Shown: in pieces, positions 10,100-20,200 of the stretch
How positions within the stretch are numbered: position 1 is the first letter of the stretch
Layout: the number at the start of each line of letters is the position of its first letter
DNA from: Plutella xylostella
Lineage: Eukaryota > Arthropoda > Insecta > Lepidoptera > Plutellidae
DNA: 64,000 nucleotides
Direction of reading: 5' to 3'
Assembly (NCBI RefSeq): GCF_932276165.1
Contig: NC_063998.1
Span: 2,802,501-2,866,500 of the forward strand
Position numbers and translations under genes: made by a program
Notes under the pieces: model-generated
Databases searched by the model: none
Told to the model about the DNA's origin: nothing
The model's input: only the letters and a program-made list of their open reading frames with translations

Positions 10100-10593
10100 T
10101 CTTTGTATCAATAGGAGAACAAAAATCACTGTTTAAATTAATACACTTTAAATAATATATACCTACATCAAGCAAGCTTGTGTTTAGAGAGTTGTCAGGT
10201 AAGTGGGCAAGCAAGTTTTCAAGCTGCCTGAAGGCCTCTAGGCTTAACAACCTATATTTATATACTTACCTATTAATAATTGTATAATATGTATTGGTTT
10301 AATTAACCAAAACTTTCTAGTTCTTACTACCTAAAGTAATTGTTTAAGTAATATCAGAATATGTATTTTAATAAAAGTTCCATGTATTTGTATTATCAAA
10401 TCATAACATTATGATGTATTTATTCTATCCCTTCCTCACACTGTAAGTTAACTATATTTATGCTAACCACTGATATTTGGATATTGCCATTATTTGTCAG
10501 GCATTTTTATTTCAAAATGTATACCATCATTCAGGTAAATTTGAACCACTTTAGTCATTTAAATAACTAAAGTAGTTCAAATTTCATTATATA
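10100..10593. other. Non-coding DNA downstream of PAGR1
   Basis: About 490 AT-rich bases; probably the 3' untranslated region of PAGR1 and spacer. Near 10533-10585 a short inverted repeat, AAATTTGAACCACTTTAG/CTAAAGTAGTTCAAATTT, could form a hairpin in the transcript end. No gene seen. Confidence 0.45.
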
Positions 10594-13215
10594 TCACATT
10601 TTTGTATTTGGATTATTGTATGAATTTGGTGATGAGGATGTATTAGCTTGTTTCTCCATCTGTTCAATCCTCTTATGTCTGATCATGTTTGACAGGATAC
10701 CATCAAAAGATGTTGTTTTTTTCTTAGCTGACCCTCTTAATGTGTCTTCCCCTTCTCTCCTTACTCGAAGTCTCAAAGAACTGACTTCATCCATGAAGTC
10801 AAAATCAGACTTTTCTTCCCGTGCCGGTGACTGAGGCAGCTCTGTATGATCATCTGTAAATGGAAATGATGGTAGGTCATTTTCAGTTTCATATTCTTGC
10901 TGCACTCACTTATCTGGATGTCCATGATGCATAGTACCATGGTTTTAATTTGGCATCCGGCTGGTTAGATAGAACCAGATGTTATGATTATTTGATATCA
11001 GATTCTGTAATAAATCATATAGTGCCAAAAATTTATCTGTTCCGGTGAGAGCGAACTAAGTTGATCCATATCTCATTACTTACTAATGAATTATATGTTT
11101 ACATAGATTAGATGGGTTTATTAAAACCGCAAGGATATATTAACACTACAGACAAACTTAAAATCTTAACCCGTATCTTCCTAGTGTTCCATTTTTCAAA
11201 CGGTTACTTTGTTAATTTTTTTCTCGAATTTTTTAACGTATCTTTAAATTAATGCTTTTATATTGGCATTACTGACGTTGCTAGCTGTTATTTGAATAAA
11301 ATACATTTCACTTCGCGCGGTTGAAAACGCGGTAAAACCTAAATTTATTTTGAAGTTTTAAGTGAAAATTATGGCAAAAATAAAAACGTAAGTAATTATG
11401 ATGTCTACATTAGACTAGTGATAATTTAGGTTTTATACACATGCTATAATATTGTTATATCATGTCATAATACATATTTAGAAAAAAATATGAAAAATTG
11501 TGGCTTTATGTAAATTTTTATGTACCGTTCCATTATTGGAGCAGTAGGAACATACAAGTCGTAATCTTTATACATTAGGATTTTTACTTTATCAGTATTT
11601 CCTTGTAATTATGATATTATTTTATAGCAGATTGAATGTGAATTAGATAATATCTCAGTTGGAATAAGATGACGACTTGTTCGCGGCTGATATTTTCATC
11701 ACACCTCCTGACAAATTCCAAAATAGTGACAAAGACAGCGGTCACGAAGAGTTTGCAAGTATAAATAATTTCTCTAGACATCAGTTACTGGCAAAAGCTG
11801 AACTCTGGGTCACCAGATCGTCTCAATCTGAGTCTAGGATAGCGGTGGGAGCGGTGGCAACTCAGTCGGGTAAGCGCCCTCTTCTAACTCCAGAGATGCG
11901 GGTCCGAATCCTGGCGCTGACATGTACCAATGAGTTCTTTGAATTGTACAATGGATACTATCGCTCTTACGGTGATGGAAAACATCGTGAGGAAACCTGC
12001 ATAGTGATCTAGATTTAGCACCTCTAGATATGCACTCCAGAACCAACCCACAGTGGACCGGACCGGAAACCGATGGATGGACGTGGTGGGAAATGGTCCA
12101 AGCTTGAGAAGGCACTTTAGACCTTGGGGATATGCACAATGGTTCCACTCGAGAGAGCCAGGTGCTACTTTGGTACTAACACCCCCACAGAGAATAGAAT
12201 AGAATAGTCTAGGGTATCGAAGAAGCTTGTAGAAAATGAAGAACAAGTGGAACCAACACCTTCCACATCGTCAGTGACGCAGCCTCCACAGCCTATATCC
12301 TCGTCGACGGTAACACAGGCTCAGCGCCAGCCCCCTCCAAAAAGAAAAAGTAGAACTCACAAGAGAGTGGAGGTTTCTGGATATTCCAGAAAAAGCTGAA
12401 AAGGAGTACCGTGAACCAGATTTCCTGGAAAACCTGGAAAACCCAGTGCATCAAATGTAATGTTGCTTTACATTACCAAATGCTCTTTTCTTTTTCGTAC
12501 TCAATAACACATCCAATTATGTATTTTTACGTAATAATTATAAGATTTAAATAATATGTTACTTTATTTCTTTTCTCTATCTATTTTTTAACTTCGTACA
12601 ATAAGTAAGAAAGTGAATACAATCGTTTTGTTTCCCAACGAAATCCATAACCACTAACAGTATCTTACATGTATGTATATTCCTACTGTTCCATTATTGG
12701 AACGGTTACAAAACTAAAAATCTAAAAAAGATATATTTTTTTTGGTATGCAGGTCTCATTATACACCTATAAGCCTGTTCTGATATGAGTTTCATAAAAA
12801 TTGAACTTGTTTTACTATGGTTGGGATGATACGAGTTAAACAATAAAGAAATATTACACAATAATGTGAGCTCTTACTGGAACAGATAAGTTTGTGGCAC
12901 TGTAAGTTGGCTTGACACCTGCTTCTTATTGGACAGATGCCAAGTTAACTCACTCGGGCTGTATTTTATACTATTAAATTACTAGTTCAAAAAAATTAGA
13001 ATACCTTTATTGACAGTTACAGGCGAAGGAGCCTTCCGCCCCGGGCATTTCCATTCTAGTGGCAAAGTTCCAGTTTTATCAATATTATTGTACAGATCAT
13101 CTAGCTCTGCCGGATCTGGTAACCACTCTTTTCCAATGTAAATGCCGGCTTTACTTATTTCATCGTCTGAGCACTGTAAATCCCAGTCATCACCTTGAAT
13201 ATCCACGGAACTCAT
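10594..13215 (-). CDS. PAGR1: PAXIP1-associated glutamate-rich protein 1 (PA1), two exons
   Basis: Exon 1 (13215 down to about 13005) encodes MSSVDIQGDDWDLQCSDDEI and TGTLPLEWKCPGRKAPSP, matching the PAGR1 core (human GTLELEWRCPGRRSPTP). Exon 2 (about 10904 down to 10594) encodes EKSDFDFMDEV and SFDGILSNMIRHKRIEQME, matching the FDFDDE and LDKVLSDMKRHKKLEEQ parts of the family. Total is about 165-175 residues. PA1 is a subunit of the MLL3/MLL4 (Trr) H3K4 methyltransferase complex with UTX and PTIP. Two junction choices keep frame: 13005/10904 (donor GTATTC) or 13021/10899 (donor GTAACT). Neither has a strong pyrimidine tract, so edges are uncertain by about 16 bp. The 2.1 kb intron is filled by nested transposons. 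It is head-to-head with ATRX. Confidence 0.85.
11170..12835 (+). mobile_element. piggyBac-like element with truncated transposase
   Basis: Flanked by TTAA on both sides (11166-11169 and 12836-12839) with imperfect terminal repeats CCCGTATCTTCC and GGATGATACGAG, as expected for piggyBac. Internal inverted repeats (about 11522-11553 and 12677-12710, core CCGTTCCATTATTGGA) support it. A reading frame from 11677 gives FAADIFITPPDKFQ, DKDSGHEEF and NNFSRHQLLAKAEL, the acidic N-terminal part of piggyBac transposases. After the SINE insertion it continues as EEQVEPTPSTSS and RFLDIPEKAEKEYREPDF, then stops. The catalytic DDD core is absent, so the copy is dead. Confidence 0.75.
11842..12207 (+). mobile_element. 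SINE inserted in the piggyBac-like element
   Basis: Lies between imperfect 9-bp target duplications TCTAGGATA (11833-11841) and TCTAGGGTA (12208-12216). The head has tRNA-promoter-like boxes (GTGGCAACTCAGTCGGGTAA; GGGTCCGAATCC) and the tail is a GAATAGAATAGAATAG repeat. A related 3' part occurs at about 17566-17715. The ORF 11677-12012 runs through its first half only by chance. Confidence 0.7.
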
Positions 13216-13455
13216 TATAAAATTATGTATCTCCTTGGTTCTTTGTCAGTTTTCAAACCAGTTAGAATTAACAATTATCAAATAAATCCTCCAATCTCTA
13301 CTTTTATTTCTCATCAAAACAAATATTTTATTTTGTTTGGTTCATTTTGACTTTGTTTTTTTTCTTATTCAGCCTGTGGCCCTGTGGGATTAAAGTATTT
13401 TTTTCTAAAAGCCTGACTCACACCACCCGAATTTACCATCCAACCGTTCGACATA

Positions 13456-13641
13456 AGCTGCGTACAGACCGGCCCAACGAACGCCAGCGAACGGGTTTCG
13501 TTGACCTTCTTTGCTGCAATCTGCCCTATTATGTATGATAAATTTGTAACATTTGTACAATAAAGAGTTAAATAATAATAATAATAAATATCCATCGTTG
13601 GGATTGCCGTTGGCGTTCGTTGGCCCGGTCTGTACGCAGCT
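13456..13641. mobile_element. MITE with AGCTGCGTACAGACCGG ends
   Basis: Near-perfect inverted ends of about 33 bp (AGCTGCGTACAGACCGGCCC at 13456 and its complement ending 13641) flanked by ATA on each side. An AATAAT run lies in the centre. No coding capacity. Confidence 0.75.
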
Positions 13642-13686
13642 ATACACTTCATCCCGATCAAGGAAAAGAAATACTTCTCTACCGTA

Positions 13687-13894
13687 AAGGGCCGACACAC
13701 TAGCAGACGCGGCTGACAGCGGCGACTGATAAGTGTGCACGGTCTTTTGGGACAGTTCGTGCCAGATCGCTCTCGGACGTCTGAAAGCTGAAGTTCAGTC
13801 CAAGGTTACGTCCTCGACTTACGTCCGATAGTTTGAACAGCGTAGTGTACATTACTCAGTCCAATCCGCGTCCGCTAGTGTGTCGGCACCTTTA
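13687..13894. mobile_element. MITE with GCCGACACACTAGC ends
   Basis: Inverted ends AAAGGGCCGACACACTAGC (from 13687) and GCTAGTGTGTCGGCACCTTT (to 13894), with GACGCGG/CCGCGTC just inside. About 200 bp and no ORF of note. Confidence 0.7.
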
Positions 13895-14825
13895 GATTTA
13901 CATAGCCTGCGAGGTGATTATTATTCTGAGTTCGTTTGTATGGGTCTATGATCTATGAAACAGAGAACAGATAATCTGTGTATTTTAGGCATGGAAAAAA
14001 TTAAAAACTCTTGCCATGGTCTAGAAAATCTATGGTTTTTTTCACGACTGTTTTGGATAGTTTGCCTACCTAGCTTATTTCGCCGATTTTTCGGATTAGA
14101 ATTGGAATATGAGCATACTTTACAGTTTTTAGATAATTTCTCAATATTTAGAATGTCTTGTTATCAAAGTTAAGTGCGTTCACTTCAGGAAGAAGCGTAT
14201 ACGGGCTGGTCCAGCAATTTACATGAAAGGTGCGTACAAAAAATAGTGCCTCTAGATTTTTTATTTTTACTAAGGTAGAAGTTTCTCTTGACTGCTATTG
14301 TATTATTCTGTCGTTTTATAAGACAGTAACGCAAATTTAAGTACAAGTTTGTGTTAAAATAGGTGTGTAAACGTAAAAAAATCAACTAGAACTAGGCATA
14401 TATAAATAGTTGCCGCTATTTTGTATTTATATTTGTATATAATGGCTGTATAATGCGACCATTTTCAAAATACATAGCGGTATCGGTCGACAGCTAACTT
14501 TGCGTTCCGTTACTGCCAAGATTTATTGAGGTTTACACGTCTGAAGTATGAGTTATCTACATGTTCTTTCTTCGTTCTTTCTGTATTGAACACCAAACTC
14601 TATATTTTTCTGTGTATCGGAACGTTCATTTTGTACAAAATGTCGCCGGATAGTTCTTGTCGTGAGATTTATATCATTTTGTAGTGTGGTTTTTCGTGGA
14701 AATAGTTCATAATATTGCGGGATTTAAGACGAATGCCATAGCATTTCTATTTAGAACTGAAGATTAGTATAATAGGAAGACAAGAACTGAAATTGTGTTG
14801 AGTGTGTTGGCGCCAATTTTCCACT

Positions 14826-17207
14826 ATGTCAGGGGAGGTTCCTGTTTGCGATGTGCTGCTGGAAGCGGCGGAGTATTTGTGCAAGCTCGGCGGCAATTTG
14901 AAGATCCGTTCGGAAAACCTAAAGGAAAAGCGGATAACAAAAGATAAGCTTCGAAATACCCATGCCGTGCAGAAGGCCGCCGACAAACTCTTACTTATAT
15001 GCGAACTATCTAAGAAGTCGCTCAGTAATGTGGAATTGGGTGTCAAAAAGATCCTCAGCGTATGTGGTGTCTCTGCCAACAGTCAACCATCTACATCATC
15101 CACTTCATCGCCAAAAAAACCAGACAACCACCACTACCACATTATTAAATATGGTTCACGTAGACTGAAAATCAAACAAAAAGTGAATTTTCAACATTAT
15201 GAATCTGTTAAAGTGTTTGCAAAGAGACTGCCTGCAGAAATGCAAGAAAAATACCCTGTATATTATGATTGTAAAATGTACAGGCTTAGAAAGAAGCGAG
15301 CCATGATTAAAAAAGATGAGGATGCTTCAGATGTAGACGTACATGATAAAAAAGACCATTTAGGTTATGAAAAAGATAGTGAAAGATGTACTGATAGTGA
15401 AAATAAGGATGTATCTTCTGAAAAAGATGAAGAAAGTCTTAAAAAGACCTCTTCGAGTGATAGAAAAACATCCGAAAATATTGCGTTAGACACTGAAGAT
15501 GATGAAAAAGACAAAGGGAAAGCAAAGAAAGATAAACTTGATAAGAATAGTGAAAGCAGCATCAAATCTAAAGATAAGTCAGTTGAATGTGAATCTATCT
15601 CTAGTGATGAAGATAGGCAGGTGAGCTCTGAAGTTGTTGATAAAGGTGAAAAGGAAGATAGTAAAGCCAAAGATGTGGAAGGGACAGCACATTCAGACTC
15701 CAATCTTAGTGAGGGGGAAGAAAAAAGTACTCAAAGTCAATCTTTAAAAAAAACTGATGAAATTGTTAAAGCAGACAGTAACATACAACCAAAAAAACTG
15801 AAACGTATCAGATTTGCTGATAACTGTTCTAGCAGTGATGATAACACACCATTAAAAAAACAAACTACAGATATTGATCCTGAGCCAGTTACGGACAGAA
15901 AAATATCAGCGTCACCAGAATTAACTAGTGAAAACAGTAATATGAGTAATGAAAGCAATAAAGATAAGCCCTTGCTTAAATGTATTGATCTCACTAAATT
16001 ATTAAAACCAGAAGTTGCAAAAAAGATTCAAGCCATTGAAAAATCTAATATGAGCAAGAAAAACAAAAATGCTCAGAAATTTTACCGGTCCGATGAAGCC
16101 ATTCTTGATGATAAAAAATATTGGGAAGAGAAAAGAAAAGAAGTTTGTGCTTTTAAACCAAAACAGTTTATTATAAGTGTGACAAAACTACCAGAATTCT
16201 CTGAAGATTTTCTTAGCAAACATAATATAAAACGAATTATACAAAACAAGAAAGTACTAGTAGAAATAGGTGGTATAAAAGGTAATGAATTAGAACAAAT
16301 TCCAGTGAAAGACAAAAATGAAGCATTTAATGAAGATATTGATTCTGATGCTGTTAAGGAGTCCAACAAGAAGGAAAAATCTAACAAAATGCTCAAACCT
16401 GATATAAATAAAGCAAAAAATGCTTTGCTTGATGACTCTGACTCAGATAAACTTGATCAGTCAAGCTCTTCAAAACCTGCAGCTGATACTGATAAAATAA
16501 AACATGCATTACTTCATGACTCTGATTCAGACAAAAACAATGAGGGAGATACTGAAGTAATTCATAACAACACAGAAAAATTGGTTGGTGATGAGAAGTC
16601 CACAGACAAGCATAATGTAGACAGTAAGCAAAATGAGTTGCAACAAGATTCGTCAGGTCCCATTGATAAAGATGAATGTGATAAAGCAGATAAGCTGGAA
16701 GAAACAAATGGAAATTCAAAAGATGATTCTGCCAATGTCAAAACATCACTATTAAGGGATTCCTCAGATGATGAGCCTAAAACACCATCAAATAAAGGAA
16801 AACATATTGAGGCATCAACACCACCGTCTAAAAGAAAGCGCATAATGGAAAGTATGAAAGCAAAAAGAATGCTCATGACTTATTCATCAAGCTCTGATAC
16901 TGAAGATGAGCAGTTAAGAAATGCTTTAAAAGAAATTAAAGATTCATTGTTGGAAGGTTCTAGCGATGAACAGTCAAAAAGTATTATAGAAAGAATGCGA
17001 GCAAAGCGTAAAAAGCCTACATCATCAAGTTCTGATGATGACAAATTGGATGAAAAAATAAAAAAAGTAAAATCTAAGAAGAAACGCAAAGTAATGAAAA
17101 AAGAAGTCACCAAAGAAGAAAGTAGTCATTCTGGACAGGATGAAGATAATTCTACCATCAGTCAGGTGGATGGAAATATGGATGAAAACTCCAATTCAAG
17201 TAGTAAG
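14826..17207 (+). CDS. ATRX: ATRX exon 1: N-terminal acidic/serine-rich region
   Basis: One 2382-nt exon encoding 794 residues. The start ATG at 14826 (MSGEVPVCDVLLEAAEYL) begins a short folded-looking helical segment (to about residue 85). The rest is rich in Lys, Asp, Glu and Ser, probably disordered and nuclear. A small conserved-looking block near residues 430-465 (FYRSDEAILDDKKYWEEKRK) interrupts the disorder. A motif of Leu-Leu followed by acidic/Ser residues recurs four times (NALLDDSDSD, HALLHDSDSD, SLLRDSSDDE, SLLEGSSDEQ). The ORF runs past the donor (AAG/GTGCGG at 17207/17208) to a TGA at 17223-17225. The next exon starts after TTTTGCAG at 17403 in frame, so I end exon 1 at 17207; unspliced RNA would give a protein of about 800 residues lacking the ATPase. 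Confidence 0.9.
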
Positions 17208-20200
17208 GTGCGGTACAAGAAGTGAACTAGCCATACTAATGTAAATTAGATTCACTAAATTTATAATTAAAGGATAATATTAATGTTCATCTGATTTTTT
17301 ATTTAAGTAGCTAGTAAATCATAATATAAATTATTAGGAAAATTAATATAAAAAAGGTTTGGATGTTTCATTTCAGTAACATACATCTCATATGTTTTGC
17401 AGATGGGCCGCTCTAAGGTGAAACCTAATGCCAGTAGCAGCCAAAATTCTGATACACAAGAAACTGACAAAGATATTGATGGGTAATTGTATTTGTTTTG
17501 TAATGGGAGTTTCTGTGAGTGTGCCTGCCTGCCTGATTTGTAAATAATAATTGTGTATAATTAGGGTGAAGGGATCTCAGCTATTGCAACACCCAGGCTT
17601 GCTGCTCCAGTTTACTCGGGAGCTATGCTGGCTGAGCTGAAATCGAGGGGATATGTACAAAGGTTCCACTCGAGAGAGCCACGTACAGGAACTTCACCCA
17701 AACGAGAATAGAATAGGGTGAAGGGTTAAAACTAACTTAAATGTGAATAGGGAGTAGGTATGTCTTACTTTGCATTCTTAATACAAACAGTAACTGAAAG
17801 TTTACCATGGGAAGAAAGGATTAGCCAGTTAGAATACTTGTCAGTTACTGACTGCCCAGGGTCGGCAGGACGTAAATAAATAGTTGATACCTCAATCAAT
17901 GAGGCTCCTTTCATGCACCCCCCACTGCGCTTGAATAGCATGAACAACATTACTGATATAGTCATATGCTGGTATTATCTGCCAAAGGACCTTTAACGGT
18001 TGAGCTAATCAGGTTCCTAGTTGGATGCCGTGAACAGTGTTTCTGTGATATGGCTGGTGATACAGGCAGGATGACTTAGAGATAGCCCAGTGATTTCAAA
18101 CAATTGACAACAACATGACGACCGAATGGCGTAGTGGTTAGTGACCCTGACTACTGAGCCGAAGGTCCCGGGTTCGATTCCCGGCTGGGGCTGATATTTG
18201 TTTAAAGACAGATATTTGTACTCGGGTCTTGGGTGTTGATATTTATATTTAGTATCTATCTATCTATGTATTTATGTAGATATATCAGCTGTCCGACACC
18301 CATAACACAGGTTCTGCCTAGCTTGGGGTCGGATGGCCGTGTGTGACATGTCCCCACATATTATAATTGACAGCTGCTGCCTGATGATGAAAAAGTTGAA
18401 ACCGGTATAGTAGAGTGAGTATATAGGAACTGAGGGTCGTTTCATATACAAAGATAAGCTAGTCTATATTTAAAATACTTAGGTATAGTTGAAAGCCTTT
18501 GTTCCCAGCCAGTCACACCTCAACCAGTCACACTGTTACTCGTTGGGAATTTTATGTTCAAAATTCCCATCAGTCCACACTCTGTTACTCGTTGAAACAC
18601 CCTTTTCCTTCATTCCCAACGTGTCACATACAACTGTAACACTGTAACTAGTTGGGACTATGAAAATAAAAATTCCCAACAAGTCACAGTAACTTGCTGG
18701 GATTTTCAATGAAGAATTTTCCACCATAGACCAAACCGATTATAGAATAGAATACACTTTATTTGTACACCCCAAAAGAATAATAAAATATACAAGTTGT
18801 AACTTAATTTGGATGCGGAAAGCTAAATATCACATCCAGTGGCGTGCTTTGGGAGAGGCCTACGTCCAGCAGTGGACTGCTATAGGCTAAAGATGATGAA
18901 CCTAATTAGGGTACGAAAGGCGGTCCTATCACTAAAAGCGATCTCTGCCAGACAACCTTTGGATGGAGGGAATAAGAGATTAAGGTAGATGGCGCTAGTG
19001 AAACCTCATCAAGTCTTTTGAGCCAATACAAGAGTCCAATGGATCTGAATTCCACCATATGCGATAACTATAACTACTACATGGCTGTTATGCAAATTAG
19101 TAATATTAAGTTTTAACTAGTTTAAGTTTTCCGAATAAAATAAATAAATAAGTACGTAAGATCGGTGTTGGTCCCCATAATTTTCGCCATTATTTTGAGA
19201 TCATCTGCATCTTCGGTCTATGTCCGAGGCGCGCCCGCGGTGTAAGCGCCAGATCATCATTAATCTGAGGTAGTTACTTCGGAAGTACCTAATTATTTCT
19301 TCATGGTGAAGCAGAGCAGATATGAGTCGATAAGTAAATATCAAACTGCCATAAAGTCACCTCCACGCAAAATTTGGGAAATGAAAGTTTTCATTTTCTT
19401 TATTATTTTGTGGCTACTGCTGTACTACCCACCCAGTATCTATCTATCATTCATAGAAAAAAAATGATTGGATTTTACAATTCGGTTTTGATTTTATAAT
19501 TTTATTGTTAACTAGTTTAATAAAACTTATTTGATTGTTCGGAATAATTATTTCTATTTTCATACTTTTTCAAGAAACGAAAATAAAAAAAATCGTAATA
19601 TTAAATCATAATTAATATCATATGTGGGGGTCTAAGTAACTTAAATTACATTTTCTTCTTCGTTTAGAAAATCATCTCGAGATTTAAACGCCTTACGGAC
19701 ATGAAATAAAATGCTATTATCCGCAAAAAGTCATCTCTATTTCAAAGCAACTTTAAAATGGCCGCCATTTCTAGAATATTGAGATTTGACCCCACATATG
19801 GGGGTTTTTTCTCGATGAAATTACTCGTAGAATCCACCCTTAAAGTTTGTCGGGTCCGAAAAACAACACACGGTATAAGTCACAGTACCTATCACTGGTT
19901 AGGCATCATCATCATTCATCATCACTGAATAAATCTTAACGAGTAACGGGAGAACAGTTGGGAATTTTCTAGTTTATGTTCCCATCCAGTTACAGCGGCT
20001 GGTTGGGAATTCAGAAATAAATCATTCCCAACGAGTAACACTCCCATCGAGTAACACTGTGACTAGATGGCACACTTTTCATGAAGAATTCCCAACTGTA
20101 TACAGTGTGACAGGTTTGATGTGTGACTCGATGGGAACAAAGGGTTGAAAGCAGTTTTCCACGGTCACTTGATGAGCCTCCTTCAATGGACCTCATTCAA

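Larger units (their letters stand above)
11021..12902. mobile_element. Hairpin MITE split by a piggyBac-like insertion
   Basis: The left part (11021 to about 11165) and right part (about 12840-12902) match the ends and loop of the intact hairpin MITE at 59705-59847: AGTGCCA, ATCTGTTCCGGTGAGAGCGA, and the loop sequence CTCATTACTTACTAA in reverse orientation. The right end (GGAACAGATAAGTTTGTGGC) is more diverged inward. The middle is occupied by the piggyBac-like element. It lies inside the PAGR1 intron. Confidence 0.7.
13216..14825. promoter_or_regulatory. Intergenic region between PAGR1 and ATRX
   Basis: About 1.6 kb between divergent start codons. It must contain both promoters, but two MITEs (13456-13641 and 13687-13894) occupy the PAGR1-proximal part. 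The stretch from 14400 to 14825 is the probable ATRX promoter and 5' leader. ORFs at 13955-14173 and 14185-14385 show nothing recognisable. Confidence 0.4.

Noticed and set aside
13955..14385. Two ORFs of 66-72 residues upstream of ATRX
   Set aside because: AT-rich, no recognisable motif, and placed in the probable promoter region.
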